This document shows, piece by piece, positions 14,878 through 19,621 of a stretch of DNA of 19,621 nucleotides; positions within the stretch are counted from its first letter, which is position 1; every line of letters begins with the position of its first letter. The position numbers and the translations under genes were made by a program. The notes under the pieces were generated by a model. It was not told where the DNA came from. It made no database searches and worked only from the letters and a program-made list of their open reading frames with translations. Origin of the DNA: JAGLSB01 sp023135955 (GTDB lineage: Bacteria; Bacteroidota; Bacteroidia; Bacteroidales; GCA-2748055); the NCBI GenBank assembly GCA_030673645.1, contig DAOVIO010000065.1, positions 1 to 19,621 on the forward strand, read 5' to 3'.

Positions 14878-15528
14878 ATGACCAATAAAATCGAAATATT
14901 GTCTGAATTAATAACGAAACGCTTAAAACAAAGTCTGCCTGGATTTGAATATCAGCAAAAAATGTCACCCGAGCACAGGACATTATCGACAGACAATAAA
15001 GCTGTTAAAAAAGCTGCTGTTTTGATTTTACTATTTCCTTTGAATAAAGTAATTCAACTGGCCTTAATTAAAAGAACCCTTTACAATGGCCCACATAGCG
15101 GACAAATTAGCCTTCCTGGAGGTATGTTTGATGTAAAAGATATGAATTTGACTAATACAGCACTTAGAGAGACAATGGAAGAAATTGGGATACATCAGAA
15201 AGATATCAATCTGATAGGAAACCTGAGCTCTCTATATATTCCCGTGAGCAACTTTGAAGTAATGCCCTTTGTCGGTTATTTAAAATTCACTCCCACTTTC
15301 ATGATTGATAAAAAAGAAGTACAAAAAATGATCATTGTTCCTTTGTCTCATTTTATCGATAAAAGAAATAATTCTGTAGAATATCATGAATTTGAGAATC
15401 AGAGATATAAAATCCCTTTCTTTAACTATAAAGATGATAAAATCTGGGGAGCTACAGCGATGATATTAAGTGAGTTCCTGAGAATTATTGAAGAACTTGA
15501 GCCAGATTTGAATTTTCCTCAATATTGA
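14878..15528 (+). CDS. Nudix hydrolase, CoA pyrophosphatase type
   Basis: A 216-residue Nudix hydrolase. The CoA-pyrophosphatase signature precedes the Nudix box: LALIKRTLYNGPHSGQISLP (61-80) with the HxGQIS-PGG pattern. The box itself follows from G81 to I105, with the metal-binding REtmEEIG at 97-104 and the Asp spacing seen in this subfamily. Characterised members hydrolyse CoA, acyl-CoA or oxidised CoA to 3',5'-ADP and (acyl-)phosphopantetheine, probably to clear damaged CoA. Activity on CoA here is inferred from the signature. The last 44 bp overlap the 3' end of the mltF gene on the other strand. Confidence 0.88.
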   Translation: MTNKIEILSELITKRLKQSLPGFEYQQKMSPEHRTLSTDNKAVKKAAVLILLFPLNKVIQLALIKRTLYNGPHSGQISLPGGMFDVKDMNLTNTALRETMEEIGIHQKDINLIGNLSSLYIPVSNFEVMPFVGYLKFTPTFMIDKKEVQKMIIVPLSHFIDKRNNSVEYHEFENQRYKIPFFNYKDDKIWGATAMILSEFLRIIEELEPDLNFPQY

Positions 15529-16930
15529 GATAATGATTGTATCTATATATAATATCTTTCACATATTTGGATGTCTCAGTTCCTCTGGCGTATCCATATA
15601 TAACAATTGGATCTGAATAAAATTCCTCCTCAGATTTCTTCAACAGATAATACTCCACATTATCTTCCCAAAGTTCAGGATTTCCACCAAATTTTTTAGT
15701 TAGGTTGATTGCATCTTTAACATGGCCAAAACCAATATTATAGGAAGCAAGAATGAATTTTTTACGTTCATCAGGATCCTCAACAAGATCGTTGAGCCGA
15801 TTTTCAAGCCATTGTATGAATTTAACTCCAGCACTAATTTGTTTCTTTACAGATGAATTTTGATTAACCCCAAATCGATTTGCAGTACGTGGCATAAGCT
15901 GCATTAATCCGAACGCTCCGGCCCAGGATTTTGCAGTTGAATTAAAGCGCGATTCCTGATATACCATGGAAGCAAGTAATCGCCAATCCCAGTCTATTTT
16001 CTCAGCTTCTACTTTAAATATTTCATCATATTGAGATATCCTCCCAGATTCAGGATAATAATAGTTGCTGTTAACCATTTTATTAATCCTGTTGCTCTTG
16101 AAATATTTATTTTGAAGGATGGCAAACTTTCTTGTTTTTGAGAAAGATTCCATCCAGATATTAATTTCATTCTTAAGTTCAGGTGAATTTTTTCTAATTG
16201 CCCAGGCTTGTTCTTGTGGGAAACCTAAGACGGCCTCTATATCAAGCCCGTCAATGATAGAACTATTCACAATGGCAACATCCTCGTCTGCTACAGTAAA
16301 TTCTATATCACCACGTGACACCATTTTGATAAGTTGTTCTGTTTCAATCGGTACTTCAATAATATTTATCAACTCACCGGTTTGAACGGAAATATTTCTT
16401 AATAGCTGCAGATGGGAAGAGTGCTTCTGAACGTAAACAGTTTTACCTGCGAGTTCCAGGGGATTTCTCAGAAGCTCAGTATTAGAAAATTGTTTTTTGC
16501 TCTTAGTTTGTTGTACCAATACCTGCCTGCTTTGACTATGAGGACTAGTAAAATCCATGAAATCCTTTCTTTCAGCCGTTATTGTAAGATTGGAGGCGAT
16601 TAAATCTACCTCTCCATTGGTAAGTGAGTTAAAATTCTCTTTTAAGTCATTATTTACACTTACTTCAATCTCAATCTCCAGATAATCTGATAGTTCTTGC
16701 AGCATTTCATATTGAAACCCAAGTGGCTTACCTTTGTAAATAAAATAATTCACAGAACTAAAATCGGTTACTACTTTCAATTTTCCTGTTGATTTTATTT
16801 CCGATAGATCGTGTGCAGATTCATTTTTTTCAGAAATTGCTCCATCCTCCCTTTTGGTATAGGAGAACAATATTGGAACAAAGAGAAAAAACACTATTAA
16901 AATATATCTATTTATATGTATGTAATTCAT
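15485..16930 (-). CDS. mltF: MltF-type membrane-bound lytic murein transglycosylase
   Basis: A two-domain envelope protein of 481 residues. An N-terminal hydrophobic signal (about 8-24) is followed by an extracellular solute-binding protein family 3 domain (about 45-275, starting GKLKVVTDFSSVNYFIYKGK). The C-terminal SLT domain holds the catalytic Glu326 in YQESRF, then WAGAFGLMQLMPRTA and ASYNIGFGHVKDA, the three usual SLT motifs. This order is that of MltF, which cleaves the MurNAc-GlcNAc bond of peptidoglycan to give 1,6-anhydroMurNAc ends; in characterised MltF the solute-binding domain senses muropeptides and controls activity. No lipobox is seen, so anchoring is by the N-terminal segment or the protein is periplasmic. 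Its last 44 bp overlap the Nudix gene tail to tail. Confidence 0.93.
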   Translation of the reverse strand: MNYIHINRYILIVFFLFVPILFSYTKREDGAISEKNESAHDLSEIKSTGKLKVVTDFSSVNYFIYKGKPLGFQYEMLQELSDYLEIEIEVSVNNDLKENFNSLTNGEVDLIASNLTITAERKDFMDFTSPHSQSRQVLVQQTKSKKQFSNTELLRNPLELAGKTVYVQKHSSHLQLLRNISVQTGELINIIEVPIETEQLIKMVSRGDIEFTVADEDVAIVNSSIIDGLDIEAVLGFPQEQAWAIRKNSPELKNEINIWMESFSKTRKFAILQNKYFKSNRINKMVNSNYYYPESGRISQYDEIFKVEAEKIDWDWRLLASMVYQESRFNSTAKSWAGAFGLMQLMPRTANRFGVNQNSSVKKQISAGVKFIQWLENRLNDLVEDPDERKKFILASYNIGFGHVKDAINLTKKFGGNPELWEDNVEYYLLKKSEEEFYSDPIVIYGYARGTETSKYVKDIIYRYNHYLNIEENSNLAQVLQ

Positions 16931-17098
16931 TTCTTAATTATTTGATTTTAGGATTTCAGGCATTTCACATCAAAATAAAATTCCTGGTTTTTCATATTTT
17001 TCTATCTGTAAAATCCTAATATTTTATAAATAAGCTGTTTAGAGCTAAAAAATATTCTGACTCTTTAACAAATTTTATGCCAAAAGGTTTAGTTGGAT

Positions 17099-19003
17099 TT
17101 AATCATAGAAGGTCCAGGCGAGGCCGAACTTTAGTGAACTATTAAAGTTTGGATATCGGTAAGCCATGAAGTAGTTAGCGTCTATAAGGCCTGCAAGAGC
17201 ATTTGTATATTGGATACTAGCTCTTAATCTTTTAATTTTAATATTTAAAAAACCTTTAATAAAAGGGTAATTTCCAATTTTATTATCATTTTGTCTATAA
17301 AAACTCCCTGTAGCTGCCATAAATGCATCTCCGTAATATTCAGTAAAATAGTACAATTCACCACCTATTTGAAACTTCAGATTATCCTGGAATAAACTAC
17401 CTTGAAGCCAAGACCTGTTGGCATAACTAACAAGAGGCAGGCTGATAGCATCATGAGTACTTTTTTGCAATAGAAGTTCATGTTTATGATGAAATGGGCC
17501 CCATTTAAAGGTTTTATCCAGAAAAAACCCAACTACCATAAGCTCTTGTTCAAGCTGTGATGGTAATGCAAGGGTATCAAGGAAAACAAAATCATTAAAT
17601 AGGCTCACAGAGATTCTGGCAGATATTTTCTGAGCATTGGAATAACACAAAGCTATTTGAGTAGATTCTGTTTTTCGAAAATCATTATCCCACACAAAAT
17701 GTGCTGAACCATATTGATTTAAAAAATAGGAAGGATTAAGGCTTGATATCTTGCCATTTAGACTTACTTCACCTTTTCCTGGAAAACTTTTAACGAAATT
17801 CGCTTCAGTAAGAATATCTCCAATGTTATATCCTGTAAGAAATAGCTGTCCATCAAGAGTATAACTCCATGTTTTCATTCTCCCAATTAGCTGTCCTCCA
17901 AGGGAAATATCATTATAAGTATCATTTGCATAAGCTCTTATCACGGTATCTACCATGACTCCTTCCATGTCATAGCTCACGAAATTAGGATGTGCAAAAG
18001 AAAATTTCTTGAATTCATGTTTCATGTAAACTCTTAGGTCCTGACTTTCATTTATCAACTTGAGACTCAAATCGAAACGGTTTGACAGATTTTGATAGAA
18101 AGCAGAATCGAAAACATCACTAATCAGGTAAAACTGATCCTGATAATAGTTCAAACTATCTATGGAGGAAATATCATCAGTATATGTTCTATTTCTTCTG
18201 TCATAATTCAGTGTATGATAGAAGGAAAATTTTTCCAGGCGGGTTTTAATTATTGAGTCATTAACGATTTCAGAAAGATTAAGTTTCTGAGTAAAAAAGA
18301 AGTTTAGATTTTTATATCGGGAATCAGCATCCTCAAGGTTCATCCTATAATTCAAAGCATCTGCCTCTTGATATACAAAGCCTGGAACATCATATAAACC
18401 ACCATTTTCCTGAGCTTTATGTCCATTATAGTGTAAAGAGGAATAAAAACTATAATTGTCCTTAATATAACTTCCATATAGATTAATTCTATTTGCACTA
18501 ATATTTTGATCCAGATACATCCCTTTGGAAGCAATCAGGTCATAAAATAGTCCAATATTAATATCTTGGTTAACGTTTTGTGTATGCAGAAATGAAATTA
18601 TTTGTTCAGAATTATCTCTGTTACCTGAAGAAAGATATTTAATTTCAGAGAAAGGTTTAAAAGTATTAAAATGGGATATATTAAATGGGTTATACATATA
18701 CATCTCCAAAGCATTTGAGAAGAAGAAAGCCTTATTATTTTTCCGATTAAAGAAATCGTTAGTTATGGCTGCTTGACCGCTATTACCAAGAAATGTATTA
18801 GAGAAGCTTTGATATTCTATAGGATTGTACCGAAAGACGGTTTCAAAGCTGGTATCAAGTTCAGTTTCATATGAACTCATTGTAACAGGATCGATTTTAT
18901 AGCTTCTAATTACGACGCCAGAATCTGGTATTTCAGACTGACTATAAATCGAAAGTATTGTCAGGCAAGAGATTAAAAAAAATATGTAAAAAAATTTATA
19001 CAT
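17099..19003 (-). CDS. Putative outer-membrane porin (Porin_10 family)
   Basis: A 634-residue protein with a signal peptide (MYKFFYIFFLISCLTILSIYSQ, cut probably near 22). The early FLGNSGQAAITNDFFNR (71-87) is typical of the 'putative porin' family of Bacteroidota. The rest is rich in alternating aromatic and polar residues (for example YSFYSSLHYNGH), as in beta-barrel strands, and the chain ends GLAWTFYD with aromatic residues close to the C-terminus as BAM substrates need. Substrate unknown. The Cys in the signal is followed by more hydrophobic residues, so I do not call it a lipoprotein. The ATG is only 15 bases from the rRNA terminator stem. Confidence 0.83.
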   Translation of the reverse strand: MYKFFYIFFLISCLTILSIYSQSEIPDSGVVIRSYKIDPVTMSSYETELDTSFETVFRYNPIEYQSFSNTFLGNSGQAAITNDFFNRKNNKAFFFSNALEMYMYNPFNISHFNTFKPFSEIKYLSSGNRDNSEQIISFLHTQNVNQDINIGLFYDLIASKGMYLDQNISANRINLYGSYIKDNYSFYSSLHYNGHKAQENGGLYDVPGFVYQEADALNYRMNLEDADSRYKNLNFFFTQKLNLSEIVNDSIIKTRLEKFSFYHTLNYDRRNRTYTDDISSIDSLNYYQDQFYLISDVFDSAFYQNLSNRFDLSLKLINESQDLRVYMKHEFKKFSFAHPNFVSYDMEGVMVDTVIRAYANDTYNDISLGGQLIGRMKTWSYTLDGQLFLTGYNIGDILTEANFVKSFPGKGEVSLNGKISSLNPSYFLNQYGSAHFVWDNDFRKTESTQIALCYSNAQKISARISVSLFNDFVFLDTLALPSQLEQELMVVGFFLDKTFKWGPFHHKHELLLQKSTHDAISLPLVSYANRSWLQGSLFQDNLKFQIGGELYYFTEYYGDAFMAATGSFYRQNDNKIGNYPFIKGFLNIKIKRLRASIQYTNALAGLIDANYFMAYRYPNFNSSLKFGLAWTFYD

Positions 19004-19012
19004 ATGTTTTAA

Positions 19013-19044
19013 TAAAAAAGCCCCGATACATAAGTTTCGGGGCT
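19013..19044 (-). terminator. Intrinsic terminator of the rRNA operon
   Basis: AGCCCCGA (19019-19026) pairs with TCGGGGCT (19037-19044) around a 10-base loop. Read on the minus strand the stem is followed at once by TTTTTTA (19018 down), a textbook Rho-independent terminator just after the 5S gene. In the plus direction only a short AATTAAAAATT follows, so it acts on minus-strand transcripts. Confidence 0.88.
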
Positions 19045-19052
19045 AATTAAAA

Positions 19053-19162
<110 letters not shown>

Positions 19163-19168
19163 TTGTTA

Positions 19169-19183
19169 TCCGCCGCAGGCGGA
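19169..19183. repeat. Short GC-rich hairpin in the 23S-5S spacer
   Basis: TCCGCC (19169-19174) and GGCGGA (19178-19183) form a perfect 6-bp stem with a GCA loop. It stands out from the AT-rich spacer (19163-19229). It may be an RNA-processing signal in the pre-rRNA or a small dispersed repeat. Confidence 0.5.
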
Positions 19184-19229
19184 AAATATTAATGACATGA
19201 AGGAAGATTAACTTTTTAATTTGAACTTA

Positions 19230-19621
<392 letters not shown>

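Noticed and set aside
16931..17098. Possible terminator or RNA gene between the porin and mltF
   Set aside because: Only a loose 9-base inverted match (around 16948 and 17010) with a loop of more than 50 bases was found; not enough to support a feature.

Overview
This 19.6 kb window is an AT-rich bacterial chromosome segment from the phylum Bacteroidota. The evidence is the mix of families (DUF4783, Porin_10-type outer-membrane protein, a glycine-rich surface protein of the type secreted by T9SS, a very large NtrY-like kinase), the weak Shine-Dalgarno sequences, and the 5S and 23S rRNA sequence. I cannot fix genus or order by reading alone; a free-living, possibly Cytophagales- or Marinilabiliales-like organism would fit.

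Layout from left to right. Positions 1-819 hold the N-terminal part of a secreted glycine-rich protein (minus strand, GTG start) that runs off the left edge. Positions 994-5213 (minus) hold a giant membrane histidine kinase downstream of rlmH. A short divergent gap leads to DUF4783 and nadC (plus, overlapping). valS (6559-9219, minus) converges on nadC, with a 42-bp perfect palindrome at the junction. A ketopantoate-reductase-like gene (9339-10355, plus) diverges from valS. A DUF1573 lipoprotein and a PLP aminotransferase form a two-gene plus-strand unit (10625-12252). A NamZ-like exo-muramidase lipoprotein (minus) converges on them across a second hairpin repeat, and diverges from a LolC/E-type permease with a TTG start (13532-14773). 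A CoA-pyrophosphatase-type Nudix gene (plus) and an MltF-type lytic transglycosylase (minus) overlap tail to tail by 44 bp. A Porin_10 family gene follows (17099-19003, minus). The right end is the 3' part of an rRNA operon on the minus strand: 23S (partial), 5S, then an intrinsic terminator.

Most genes are housekeeping or envelope functions: rRNA methylation, NAD and pantothenate metabolism, tRNA charging, CoA-pool sanitation, peptidoglycan turnover, lipoprotein export and an outer-membrane channel. I see no defence island, prophage, CRISPR array, insertion sequence or other clear undescribed system. The most interesting signals are structural. Two 28-bp hairpin repeats at convergent gene ends share their layout and differ by paired, compensatory substitutions, and one of them supplies the nadC stop codon. 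The porin ATG lies only 15 bases beyond the rRNA terminator stem, which leaves little room for its own promoter. The kinase is unusually large and has no response regulator in view.
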